A DNA stretch of 59,977 nucleotides, taken from assembly GCA_016873225.1 (NCBI GenBank), contig VGXS01000023.1:1-59977 (forward strand). The letters run 5' to 3'. This document shows positions 51,863-59,856 of this stretch, in pieces. Made by a program: the position numbers and the translations under genes. Origin of the DNA: Planctomycetota bacterium. GTDB lineage: Bacteria; Planctomycetota; Planctomycetia; Gemmatales; Gemmataceae. The stretch's first letter is position 1. Every line of letters starts with the position of its first letter. The notes beneath the pieces were generated by a model. That model saw nothing but the letters and a program-made list of their open reading frames with translations. It made no database searches and was not told the DNA's origin.

Positions 51863-53331
51863 GTCCGCTGCTGTTGTCCATGTTCGCCTTGTGCGCGCCG
51901 AACGCGGAATCGCCGCCACGGCCGAACATCGTCTGGTTCATCGTCGATGACATGTCGGCGAACTTTTCCTGTTACGGTGAAAAGCTGGTTGTCACGCCGC
52001 ATGTCGACGCGCTTGCGGCCCGGGGCACCCGCTTCGCCAAGGCGTTTGTCACCGCACCCGTTTGCTCGCCCTGCCGGTCGGCGCTCATCACGGGTTGCTA
52101 CCAGACCACCATCGGCGCCCACAATCACCGCAGTGGTCGGGGCGACCTCAAGATTAACCTTCCCGGTGATGTGGTCCCTGTTCCCGCGCTGTTCCGAAAG
52201 GCCGGCTACCACACCGCCATCGGCGGGTTCGGCGCCACCGCCAAGCGGCTTGGCAAGACCGACTACAACTTCGAATGGCCCAAGGAGATGTACGACGGCA
52301 ATGACTGGTCGGGCCGCAAGCGGGGCCAACCGTTTTTCATGCAGGTTCAATTGCATGGCGGCAAATACCGCGGGCAGGGCCCCAGCAAGGCATGGCAGGA
52401 GCGGGTGAGACGGGAACTGGGTTCCCCCACGGATCCCGCCAAGGTTGTCCTTCCGCCTTATTATCCTCGTGATCCGGTCATCCTGCAGGATTGGGCCGAT
52501 TACCTCGATTGCGTCCGCCAGACCGATCGCGAGGTCGGCCAGTGGATGTCACGGCTTGAAAAGGAAGGCCTGCTCGACAACACCGTTGTGTTCTTCATGA
52601 CGGACCATGGCATCAGTCACGCGCGGGGCAAGCAGTTCCTCTACGACGAGGGGATTCATGTTCCCTTGGTCGCGGCGGGGCCGGGCATTCCCAAGGGAGA
52701 GGTCCGGTCCGACCTGGTGGAGCATATCGACCTTGCCGCCACCTCCCTGTCCCTCGCCGGGGTGAGGCCGCCGGCATGGATGCAGGGGCGCGACCTGCTT
52801 TCCAAAGATTACCGCAAGCGGGACGCGGTGTTCGCGGCGCGTGACCGTTGCGACGAGACGATGGAGCACATCCGCGCCGTCCGCACCGATCGCTTCAAGT
52901 ACATTCGCAACTACCTGCCCAACCGACCCCACCTTCAGCCATGCCGCTACAAGGATGAGAAGGCCATCGTGAAAAGGCTGAGGGAACTCCACGCGGCGGG
53001 CACGCTGGATTCCCTGGCCGAGAAACTCCTGTTCGCCCCCCGGCGTCCAGCGGAGGAACTGTACGACCTTGGCGGTGACCCCCATGAGACCAACAACCTG
53101 GCGGCCGATCCCGCGCACCAGGAAACGCTCAAGGCCATGCGTTCGCGCCTGGCCGAATGGGAGCGGCGCACGGGGGACAAGGGCCGTCAGCCCGAACCTG
53201 TGGAGATGTACGATTCCGACATGAAGGAGTACCTGTCCGGAGGGGGCAAGACGGCCCTTGAGGACCTTCGCGGGAACATCGACCTCAACAAGAGGTGGGC
53301 CGCCGAGGAAGCCAAGTCGGCGGGCCGCTGA
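51859..53331 (+). CDS. Secreted type I sulfatase (N-sulfoglucosamine sulfohydrolase-like), fourth of four
   Basis: A 490-residue exported sulfatase with a 4-nt ATGA overlap with the preceding gene. The metal site FIVDDMSANFSCYGEK and the formylglycine motif Cys69-S-P-C-R (APVCSPCRSALITGCY) are intact; GAHNHRSG follows as in heparan N-sulfatase-like enzymes. The C-terminal half has VVFFMTDHGISHARGKQFLY and ELYDLGGDPHETNNLA. It ends 1 nt before the convergent SDR gene. With its three neighbours it probably desulfates one complex glycan stepwise. Confidence 0.9.
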   Translation: MSPLLLSMFALCAPNAESPPRPNIVWFIVDDMSANFSCYGEKLVVTPHVDALAARGTRFAKAFVTAPVCSPCRSALITGCYQTTIGAHNHRSGRGDLKINLPGDVVPVPALFRKAGYHTAIGGFGATAKRLGKTDYNFEWPKEMYDGNDWSGRKRGQPFFMQVQLHGGKYRGQGPSKAWQERVRRELGSPTDPAKVVLPPYYPRDPVILQDWADYLDCVRQTDREVGQWMSRLEKEGLLDNTVVFFMTDHGISHARGKQFLYDEGIHVPLVAAGPGIPKGEVRSDLVEHIDLAATSLSLAGVRPPAWMQGRDLLSKDYRKRDAVFAARDRCDETMEHIRAVRTDRFKYIRNYLPNRPHLQPCRYKDEKAIVKRLRELHAAGTLDSLAEKLLFAPRRPAEELYDLGGDPHETNNLAADPAHQETLKAMRSRLAEWERRTGDKGRQPEPVEMYDSDMKEYLSGGGKTALEDLRGNIDLNKRWAAEEAKSAGR

Positions 53332-53332
53332 A

Positions 53333-54115
53333 TCAGAATTCCCCCGTGCCCCGCTTCGACCACCAAGGTAACTGGGTGCCTCCGTCGATCGACATGATGC
53401 TCCCCGTGATCGACTCGGACGCCGGATCACACAGGAACACCACGCCCCGGGCGACTTCCTCCGGCCGCATCAGGCGGCCCATGGGAAGGGCGGCGCCCGC
53501 CGTCATGAGCGTCTGTTCGCTGAAGAACTTCCTTTCGCCGGGCGTGTCGGTCCAGCCCGGATAGATCATGTTGACCCGGATCCTTTTTCCGATCAATTCG
53601 ACCGCGGCGGTCTTGCCCATCATGTCGAGCGCGGCCTTGGCCATGTTGTAGGCCATGCATGATGGTGTCGCGACATGGGCATGCGGCGAACTGACCAGCA
53701 CGATCGACCCGGGGGCCTCGCGCCCCAGCAGGTGTCTGGCCGTTGCCCGAAGGAAGTGGAACGCCCCCCACATCGAGACATCAATCGTTTTCCTGAACCC
53801 GGCCATGTCCGCCTTGTGGAAGAATTCGCGGTCGCTATAGACGGCGCTTGTCACGAGGATGTCAACGGCACCAAGGGCCTTGACGGCGGAGGCAAACGCC
53901 TCTTCCGACTTTTCCTGGCTTGCCACATCGCAGGCGATCTCGGGCGCTTGCCTGCCCATGGCCCGGATGGCTGGAGCGGGATTGCCCGTCCTGTTTTCCC
54001 AGTGCAGGTCGACCAGGGCGACATCGGCTCCCTCGGTGGCCAGCGCGACGGCGCACGCGGCGCCGATTCCACCCGCGGCGCCCGTCACCAGCGCCTTTTT
54101 TCCGGCAAGCCTCAT
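53333..54115 (-). CDS. Short-chain dehydrogenase/reductase (SDR)
   Basis: A 260-residue NAD(P)-dependent oxidoreductase. The Rossmann motif TGAAGGIG (residues 11-18) is complete, DVA near residue 65 marks the cofactor side, and the active-site Ser (VLVSSPHAHVA) and YxxxK pair (MAYNMAKAALD) are present. The C-terminal GSIMSIDGGTQLPW is classical. In place of the usual NNAG the sequence reads LVTSAVYSDREFF, an atypical variant of the structural motif. The ATG at 54115 has GGGGA upstream. Substrate unknown; sugar or polyol dehydrogenases are common in this subfamily. Confidence 0.9.
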   Translation of the reverse strand: MRLAGKKALVTGAAGGIGAACAVALATEGADVALVDLHWENRTGNPAPAIRAMGRQAPEIACDVASQEKSEEAFASAVKALGAVDILVTSAVYSDREFFHKADMAGFRKTIDVSMWGAFHFLRATARHLLGREAPGSIVLVSSPHAHVATPSCMAYNMAKAALDMMGKTAAVELIGKRIRVNMIYPGWTDTPGERKFFSEQTLMTAGAALPMGRLMRPEEVARGVVFLCDPASESITGSIMSIDGGTQLPWWSKRGTGEF

Positions 54116-54156
54116 CGGTTTCCCCTTTCCGAAAGCCCAGCAACCTGAAAGGAAAC

Positions 54157-55350
54157 ATGTCGAGGTATTCAATGGTTCCCGAGCCAATCTTCAACGGCCC
54201 GCCCTGGATCGTTCCCCGGGCCGTCTATGTTCATGTGCCGTTCTGCGCGCACCGCTGCGGTTACTGCGACTTTGCCATCGCCGTGGACCGGGAATCGGAG
54301 ATGGCCGCGTACCTTGACGCGCTGGAGATGGAGGCGGGCCGCTTGGGCGGGCCGTTCCCGGTGGACACTTGGTATGTCGGCGGGGGCACCCCGTCGCTCT
54401 TGCCCGAACCGCTGCTTGCGAGGCTCGGGGGGCTCCTGGCTCGGTGGTTTCCGCTTGCCGGGGGGGGCGAGGCCACCCTCGAGGCGAATCCGGAATCGTT
54501 CGGGCCACAAAAGGCCCGCTTGCTGCGCGGCATCGGGTTCAACCGCGTGAGCATCGGCATCCAGTCGTTTTCCCAAGGCTCGCTCGACGCCCTCACGAGG
54601 CCCCACCGAGCCGACGCCTCGGCCGAGGCCGTTGAGGTGGCCCGGAATGCCGGACTGGCTGTTTCCGCCGACCTCATCTTCGGGGTACCCGGGCAGGATC
54701 TTTCCGGCTGGGAGGCTGACATCCGCCGGGTGGCGTCGCTCGGGCCGTCACATGTGAGCGCCTACGGCCTCACTTACGAGAAAGGCACGCCGCTCGAGCG
54801 GCTCGCCCGCTCCGGCAAGGTCCTGCCCCTCTCGGACGACCTCGAGGGCGCCATGTATTCGCTCGCCATGGACCTGCTGCCAGAACTGGGATTTTGCCAG
54901 TACGAGATATCGAATTATTCCCGGCCGGGTTCGGAGTCCAGGCACAACGCCGTCTATTGGGCCAACCATGCCTACTTCGGCATCGGCATGGGAGCGGCCC
55001 GCTATGTCGGCGGCGAAAGGGCGACCAACACGCGGGATCTCTCCGATTACATCCGCAAGGCGTTGGCGGGCGAACCGCTCTCGCGGCCGGGTGAGCGACT
55101 CGAGGGGCTTGAGGCGGCCCGGGAGACCTTGTACCTGAACCTGCGCCGAACGCGCGGCGCGGATCCCCTTGAGTTCCCCGACCGGACTGGAGTCGACCTT
55201 TCACGGATGGTGAATGGCCTCGGCCGGGTCATCGACGCGGGATTGCTGGAGGTGGCACCGGATGGATGCCTTCGCCTCACGCGCCGGGGACGGTTGCTGG
55301 CCGACACCGTCGCCGGAGAGGTGCTTGCGCGTTCCGGCGGGCCGGCCTAG
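54157..55350 (+). CDS. hemW: HemW-like radical SAM heme chaperone
   Basis: A 397-residue radical SAM protein of the coproporphyrinogen-III-oxidase-like HemW group. The 4Fe-4S motif Cys30-x3-Cys34-x2-Cys37 (PFCAHRCGYCDF) is followed by WYVGGGTPSLLP and NRVSIGIQSFSQGSLDAL. HemW-type features are YEISNYSRPGSESRHNAVYW and GMGAARYVGG near residue 290. HemW proteins bind heme and insert it into respiratory enzymes rather than oxidise coproporphyrinogen. The start is uncertain: ATG 54157 has AAAGGA only 3 nt away, and 54172 is an alternative. It diverges from the SDR gene across 41 nt. Confidence 0.87.
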   Translation: MSRYSMVPEPIFNGPPWIVPRAVYVHVPFCAHRCGYCDFAIAVDRESEMAAYLDALEMEAGRLGGPFPVDTWYVGGGTPSLLPEPLLARLGGLLARWFPLAGGGEATLEANPESFGPQKARLLRGIGFNRVSIGIQSFSQGSLDALTRPHRADASAEAVEVARNAGLAVSADLIFGVPGQDLSGWEADIRRVASLGPSHVSAYGLTYEKGTPLERLARSGKVLPLSDDLEGAMYSLAMDLLPELGFCQYEISNYSRPGSESRHNAVYWANHAYFGIGMGAARYVGGERATNTRDLSDYIRKALAGEPLSRPGERLEGLEAARETLYLNLRRTRGADPLEFPDRTGVDLSRMVNGLGRVIDAGLLEVAPDGCLRLTRRGRLLADTVAGEVLARSGGPA

Positions 55351-56435
55351 AACCGGAAACCGATTTCCATGCTGACGCCTTCCAGCGAGATGTTGCTGGT
55401 GCGCCTCACCGGATTGCCGAGTTGGGGGCCCGGGAATTGGAGTGAATCAACCATGTCGAAGTAGTTGAAGAGGTCGTAGCCGATCCTCACGGTGGCGATC
55501 TCGCCCCGGTAGCAAAGCCCCAATCCCAAATCGAGGGTCGGAACCACGCCTTCGTACTTGTCGTGGACATTCACCACGGTCACGGTGCCATTGTCGGCCG
55601 TTTCATTCAGGCGGCTGCTGAACCGCCCGGCGATGAGGCCGCCCTTGCCCCGGCCATAGAGGCCTATCTTGCCCATGAAGTTCCACACGCCTTCGGCGCC
55701 GGCGGTGACGCCGCCGCCGCTGAAATAAATCGGCATGTTCACCATGCTGTTGTTGGCGGCCTGCGGCCCCCCGTTGTAGATCGCCGAGAAATTCTGGTCG
55801 ATCCACGCCAGCCGGGTGCCGCCCGTGAAGCGGAATGAGAATGACGGGTCGAGTTCAACCCAGCGTCCGAAGTCGATGTCGAGCACGCTGAAGTTGACGC
55901 TGCCATTGGCCTGCGCCGTGCCGATTTCATCGAAGCTCAGGTTCGTGGTGGTGGCGTAGAGTGTGCCTCCCGCTGGCGCCGAGGCGAAACGGCTGTTGGT
56001 GCTGTGGTAGTTGAAGAAGCTGGCTTCCACCTGCCAGCGGTCGGCCAACTCGATTCCCGCGCCCGCGCGAAAACCGGCGCGGAACGAGTAGTCGAGGTTT
56101 TGCATGTCCCCCACCACGCCCGTTCCCGTCGGGGTGAGTGACGATACGGCATAGTCATACGACTGCCTCCTGGCCTTGAGCAGAAGCAGGTCGGCGAACA
56201 GATAGGGATGGATGGCCTTCTCGCGCTTTTCCTCCTCGGGAAAAAACGGCAGGCCCTCGAATGGCGGGGTGGCCGGTTCTCCACCGCTCAATTTCTCGCC
56301 CGACAGGTCGGTGGGTCCCGGGTTGTTGGGAAAGTCTTGCTTGGTGTCCTGGGCCGGGGCCGACGGCGCGGCCATGCCAAGGGCCATGCAAAGCCCGATC
56401 GCCTTGAGGAAAGCGGCAATGGATTTCACGGACAT
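55347..56435 (-). CDS. Outer-membrane beta-barrel protein (Lpg1974/Legionella OMP-like)
   Basis: A 362-residue exported protein. A signal peptide (SIAAFLKAIGLCMALGMAAP) is followed by a Pro/Glu-rich linker and a barrel domain with alternating aromatic strands (YLFADLLLLKARRQSYDYAV, FRAGAGIELADRWQVEASFF). It ends SMEIGFRF, with the C-terminal Phe expected for outer-membrane insertion. It resembles the Lpg1974-type pore-forming family common in planctomycetes, though BBP7-like is an alternative. The ATG at 56435 has GGGGA upstream. It overlaps the hemW stop by 4 nt on the opposite strand. Confidence 0.72.
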   Translation of the reverse strand: MSVKSIAAFLKAIGLCMALGMAAPSAPAQDTKQDFPNNPGPTDLSGEKLSGGEPATPPFEGLPFFPEEEKREKAIHPYLFADLLLLKARRQSYDYAVSSLTPTGTGVVGDMQNLDYSFRAGFRAGAGIELADRWQVEASFFNYHSTNSRFASAPAGGTLYATTTNLSFDEIGTAQANGSVNFSVLDIDFGRWVELDPSFSFRFTGGTRLAWIDQNFSAIYNGGPQAANNSMVNMPIYFSGGGVTAGAEGVWNFMGKIGLYGRGKGGLIAGRFSSRLNETADNGTVTVVNVHDKYEGVVPTLDLGLGLCYRGEIATVRIGYDLFNYFDMVDSLQFPGPQLGNPVRRTSNISLEGVSMEIGFRF

Positions 56436-56577
56436 GTCGGCATCCCCGTTCTGGTCATGAATCTTCACGAGCGGGGCGGGACATATCCTGACCCCGCTTT
56501 CCGGTGCAAGGCCGCTTCACCTTGATTTTCCTCAAGCTTCCGGCGATCAGCCATCCCGACACGCCCTTGGGAGAACC

Positions 56578-58542
56578 ATGTCCAACCGATTTCCGTTCAT
56601 GCCGCTTGTCGCTTTCCTGGTGGGCCTGCCTTGCGGCGCGGGATGCCTGAGCCTGCGCGTGGATATCCGCAGGGATACCGGGGCGCTCGACAACCTGAGC
56701 GCCAGTCTGGGAAAAGACAGCCTTTCGGAACGGACCATGGCGACCCTGCGGACCGAGGGACTTGATTCCGAATGGAAGTCCCGTCCCGGCTTCGCGGTCG
56801 GGCAACTGTTCCGCACGACGGTCGATTCCCCGACGGCCGACAGGCTTTTCGCCCTGAGTGAAATGCATCACCAGATGGCGGGCGCGTGGCGAGTTCCCCC
56901 CGATGAGGTCCTGAGGCACCACTACCTCTGCGCCGGCTTCGCCCACCATTACTTGCTGAGCGCCTCGGCGGAAGCGGCGGCCGAGGATGAGCGTCGCGCG
57001 ACCCTTGCTCCCGCCGACGCCTTTGATCCGCGATTCCGCCTGGCCTGCGACCTGTACAACCACGCGCTGTCGCGCGCGTTGGTCATCCTGCGCGCCATGA
57101 AGGTGAGCCGGCCCGGAGACGCGATCCGGGTGGATTCAGCGGATGGCGGAACCCTGGATGTGAGCCTGCAGGACTGCGGACTTTCCATTCCGCCCCACGA
57201 GGTGGGCGCCGTGCACCTGGCCTCCGAATTCAGCGTCAGCGGCCTCTCGACCCAGGTGGTCGGATACGGCCTGGGCGTGCCGCTGGTTGTCGAGCGCCGC
57301 CGCGATCCCAAGCGTGTTGAAAAGCTGTACCTCTCCACGATGTCGGTTCCGGCGACGGCCTACCTCAACTTCAGTGACGACCTCTCGTCGCTGGGACACT
57401 GCCAGGCCGTCACCATCGAGCTTCACGATCCGCGCCGCACCCGCGGTTTCAGGGTGCGCGACCGCATGGTGCCCCTGCAAAGGAACCTCACGGCGCCCTT
57501 GGCGTACGGACTCGCCGACAGCGGCCTGGAAAGGCTTTCGCTCAAGGGATTCTTTCGCGGGGACCTGCTGGCGGACGGGGGCCAGTTGCTCCTGCTGGAG
57601 CCTTACGAGAAGGGGAAGATCCCGGTGGTGCTGGTGCACGGCCTGCTGTCGTCCCCCGTGACCTGGACACCCGTGGTCAACGACCTGATGGCGGATCCCG
57701 AAATCGGCCGGAATTACCAGTTCTGGGTGTTTGTTTACCCGACAAGCCAGCCTTTCGCCGTGACCGCCTCCCAGTTGCGCGCGGAGCTCGACCGGGTGCG
57801 CAAGCGGGTGGATCCCGACGGGTCGGACAAGGCGATCGACCGGACGGTCTTGGTGGGTCACAGCATGGGAGGCCTCGTCTCGCGGATGGCCGCAAGCGAC
57901 TCCGGCGAAGCCGTCTGGTCGGCATTGAGTTCCCGGCGGCTCGACGAGCTCGCGCTTGACGCCGACACGAAACAGGCGATTTCCCAGGTCGTGTATTTCA
58001 AGCCCCATCCGCAGGTGGCCAGGGTTGTCTTCGCCGCCACCCCGCACCATGGCAGCGTGCTGGCCAACACCGCCCTGGGTCGCGTCGGACGCGCCTTGGC
58101 GAGGCCGCCGTCCAAGCTGATGGAACGGACCAGGACGATCCTCAGGCAGGCCCCCGGCGTGCTCGGAAGCGACCTGGCCTCAAGGCTCACAAGCGTCGAT
58201 TCATTGGCGCCCGACTCCCCCTTCATCCTCGCCATGTCCGAGGCCGTGGTTCCCTCCGTCCCGTATCACACGATCGCGGGAATCCTGCCTCCCGCCAGCC
58301 GGGGGGTCCGCGCCGAGTCGTTCCTTCTGGGGTCGGACAACGAACTCTACGGTGATGGCGTGGTACCGTATGTGAGCGCCAGGCTCGACGGCGCGCAAAG
58401 CGAGGTTCTCGTGATGGCCGACCACACCACCGTGCATCATCATCCGCGGGCCCTCGCCGAGTTCAGGCGCGTCTTGCGCCTGCATATGCGGGAGTCGGAA
58501 AGCATCTTGCCGGTTTCAGGGACCCGGAAGGGCCAGCCCTAG
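56578..58542 (+). CDS. Exported alpha/beta-hydrolase (lipase/PGAP1-like) with N-terminal domain of unknown function
   Basis: A 654-residue protein with a signal segment ending GLPCGAGC, possibly a lipoprotein. The first ~330 residues are not recognised. The C-terminal half is an alpha/beta hydrolase: IPVVLVHGLLSSPVTW supplies the oxyanion HG, and the nucleophile Ser429 is in VLVGHSMGGLVSRMA. The Asp candidate is in SDNELYGDGVVPYVSA and the His in MADHTTVHHHP. The arrangement resembles PGAP1-like or triacylglycerol lipases. A neutral lipid, ester or envelope substrate is plausible but unproven. The SRAP gene starts 1 nt after its stop. Confidence 0.78.
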   Translation: MSNRFPFMPLVAFLVGLPCGAGCLSLRVDIRRDTGALDNLSASLGKDSLSERTMATLRTEGLDSEWKSRPGFAVGQLFRTTVDSPTADRLFALSEMHHQMAGAWRVPPDEVLRHHYLCAGFAHHYLLSASAEAAAEDERRATLAPADAFDPRFRLACDLYNHALSRALVILRAMKVSRPGDAIRVDSADGGTLDVSLQDCGLSIPPHEVGAVHLASEFSVSGLSTQVVGYGLGVPLVVERRRDPKRVEKLYLSTMSVPATAYLNFSDDLSSLGHCQAVTIELHDPRRTRGFRVRDRMVPLQRNLTAPLAYGLADSGLERLSLKGFFRGDLLADGGQLLLLEPYEKGKIPVVLVHGLLSSPVTWTPVVNDLMADPEIGRNYQFWVFVYPTSQPFAVTASQLRAELDRVRKRVDPDGSDKAIDRTVLVGHSMGGLVSRMAASDSGEAVWSALSSRRLDELALDADTKQAISQVVYFKPHPQVARVVFAATPHHGSVLANTALGRVGRALARPPSKLMERTRTILRQAPGVLGSDLASRLTSVDSLAPDSPFILAMSEAVVPSVPYHTIAGILPPASRGVRAESFLLGSDNELYGDGVVPYVSARLDGAQSEVLVMADHTTVHHHPRALAEFRRVLRLHMRESESILPVSGTRKGQP

Positions 58543-58543
58543 G

Positions 58544-59251
58544 ATGTGCGGCCGCTTTCTGCTGGCGTCTTCCGACGATTCGCTCGACGGCGCGCTCGGA
58601 CCCAGGGCCTGGCCCGCCCGCGAACCACGCTACAACATTTCCCCCACCCAGCCGGTGCTGGCTTTGGCCATGGGAATCGTGGAACCGCGCTGGCTGAACT
58701 GGGGGCTTGTTCCGAGATGGGCGCGCGACGCCTCGGCGGCATCGGGAATGATCAACGCCCGATCGGAAACCGTCTTTTCCAAGCCATCCTTTCGGGGCCT
58801 TCTCAAGGGAAATCGATGCCTTGTGCCGGCTACGGGCTTTTATGAATGGCAGCCGGGTCCGGGCAAGATGAAGAGGCCGTTTTTGTTCCGCCGCGCCGAC
58901 GGGACGCCGTTCGCCTTCGCCGGCCTTTGGGATTCATGGCGGGCGCCAGGCGGCGCCACCTTGCTAACTTGCGCCATCCTCACCATGGAGGCTCCCGATT
59001 GGATGCTTCAGTGGCATCACCGCTTTCCCGTGATGCTCACCGGTGAGTCCGCCTCCGCTTGGCTGGGAACCAATCCGATGGATGAGGCGGGCCTGCGGAA
59101 AGTTGCCGTCTCGTGGACGCGTGAGGATATGGTGGCCGTGCCGGTCTCGAACCGTGTCAACTCACCGGGGCGGGAGGGGCCTGAATGCGCGGCGCCCCTG
59201 GAACCGGACGAACCTTCGCCGCGACCCGTCCAGCGCGGTTTGTTCGATTGA
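58544..59251 (+). CDS. SOS-response-associated peptidase / abasic-site protein (SRAP, YedK/HMCES-like)
   Basis: A 235-residue SRAP protein. Met1 is followed by catalytic Cys2 (MCGRFLL), which after Met removal forms a thiazolidine crosslink with abasic sites in single-stranded DNA. Asn31 (RYNISPTQ), Glu101 (ATGFYEWQPG) and His158 (QWHHRFPVML) complete the active site. The arginine-rich ssDNA surface (GMINARSETVFSKPSFR) is conserved. The start is fixed by the invariant MCGRF; it lies 1 nt after the hydrolase stop, so the pair is coupled. The 3' 95 nt overlap the opposite-strand DUF4096 gene. Confidence 0.95.
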   Translation: MCGRFLLASSDDSLDGALGPRAWPAREPRYNISPTQPVLALAMGIVEPRWLNWGLVPRWARDASAASGMINARSETVFSKPSFRGLLKGNRCLVPATGFYEWQPGPGKMKRPFLFRRADGTPFAFAGLWDSWRAPGGATLLTCAILTMEAPDWMLQWHHRFPVMLTGESASAWLGTNPMDEAGLRKVAVSWTREDMVAVPVSNRVNSPGREGPECAAPLEPDEPSPRPVQRGLFD

Positions 59252-59714
59252 CGGCAACAAGGTTTTCACCTCGGGCGGCCCGGGATGTCTTCCCGATGGA
59301 AGCCTTGGGTGCCGGCTTGGCTCCCTTGCCCTGCGGCATGCCTGTTTTCCGCGCGAGCTTTTTCCGCGCGGCATTGGTCTTGTAGGCTTTTTTGGGAGCC
59401 TTTGCGCGCGCCAGGTCGATATTGGCCCCACCAGGCAGGCCGCGCCGCAGCACGACGGAAATCTTGTCCCAGACTCCCTTGTCCTGCAGCATGCGCAGGC
59501 GACGCCAGCAGGTCATTCCGGATCCGAAACCCAATTCCTGGGGCAAGTCCTCCCATGGGATTTTATGCGCGAGAACATGGACGATGCCGCTGATCACCTT
59601 GCGGGGATCGACCGGCTTTCGTCCGGCGTACAGGTGGTTTCTTGGAGCGGGAGTAGGGAGGATTTTCTCAATCTTTTTCCAAATGGCGTCGTCCAAGACC
59701 TGCGGGGGGGACAT
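59157..59714 (-). CDS. IS5-type transposase N-terminal (DUF4096) domain with basic tail
   Basis: A 185-residue protein. Residues ~8-95 are the DUF4096 DNA-binding domain found at the N-terminus of IS5-family transposases (LDDAIWKKIEKILPTPAP, HKIPWEDLPQELGFGSG, TCWRRLRMLQDKGVWDKI). The expected DDE catalytic domain is missing. Instead a Lys/Arg/Ala/Pro-rich tail follows (KAPKKAYKTNAARKKLAR, GKGAKPAPKASIGK), resembling histone H1 or bacterial Hc1-like tails. The last ~31 codons are antisense to the SRAP gene. ATG 59714 has GGAG 8 nt upstream; an earlier in-frame start exists at 59765. It may be a truncated transposase or a domesticated DNA-binding protein. Confidence 0.6.
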   Translation of the reverse strand: MSPPQVLDDAIWKKIEKILPTPAPRNHLYAGRKPVDPRKVISGIVHVLAHKIPWEDLPQELGFGSGMTCWRRLRMLQDKGVWDKISVVLRRGLPGGANIDLARAKAPKKAYKTNAARKKLARKTGMPQGKGAKPAPKASIGKTSRAARGENLVAVNRTNRAGRVAAKVRPVPGAPRIQAPPAPVS

Positions 59715-59856
59715 CCGGGGACTCCAAGGACATGGAAGAGGGGCGAATCCTTCCTGCATCCGCACATGAAATACGGACAGTCACGGTACCTGTTCTAATG
59801 AGAAAATCAAGATAATCTGACATCTATTGCTAAATCGATGGGAATGAATCCAAAAT

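Noticed and set aside
53920..54156. N-terminal extension of the hemW frame
   Set aside because: It is antisense to the SDR gene and has no conserved residues. HemW homologues begin shortly before the VHVPFC block.
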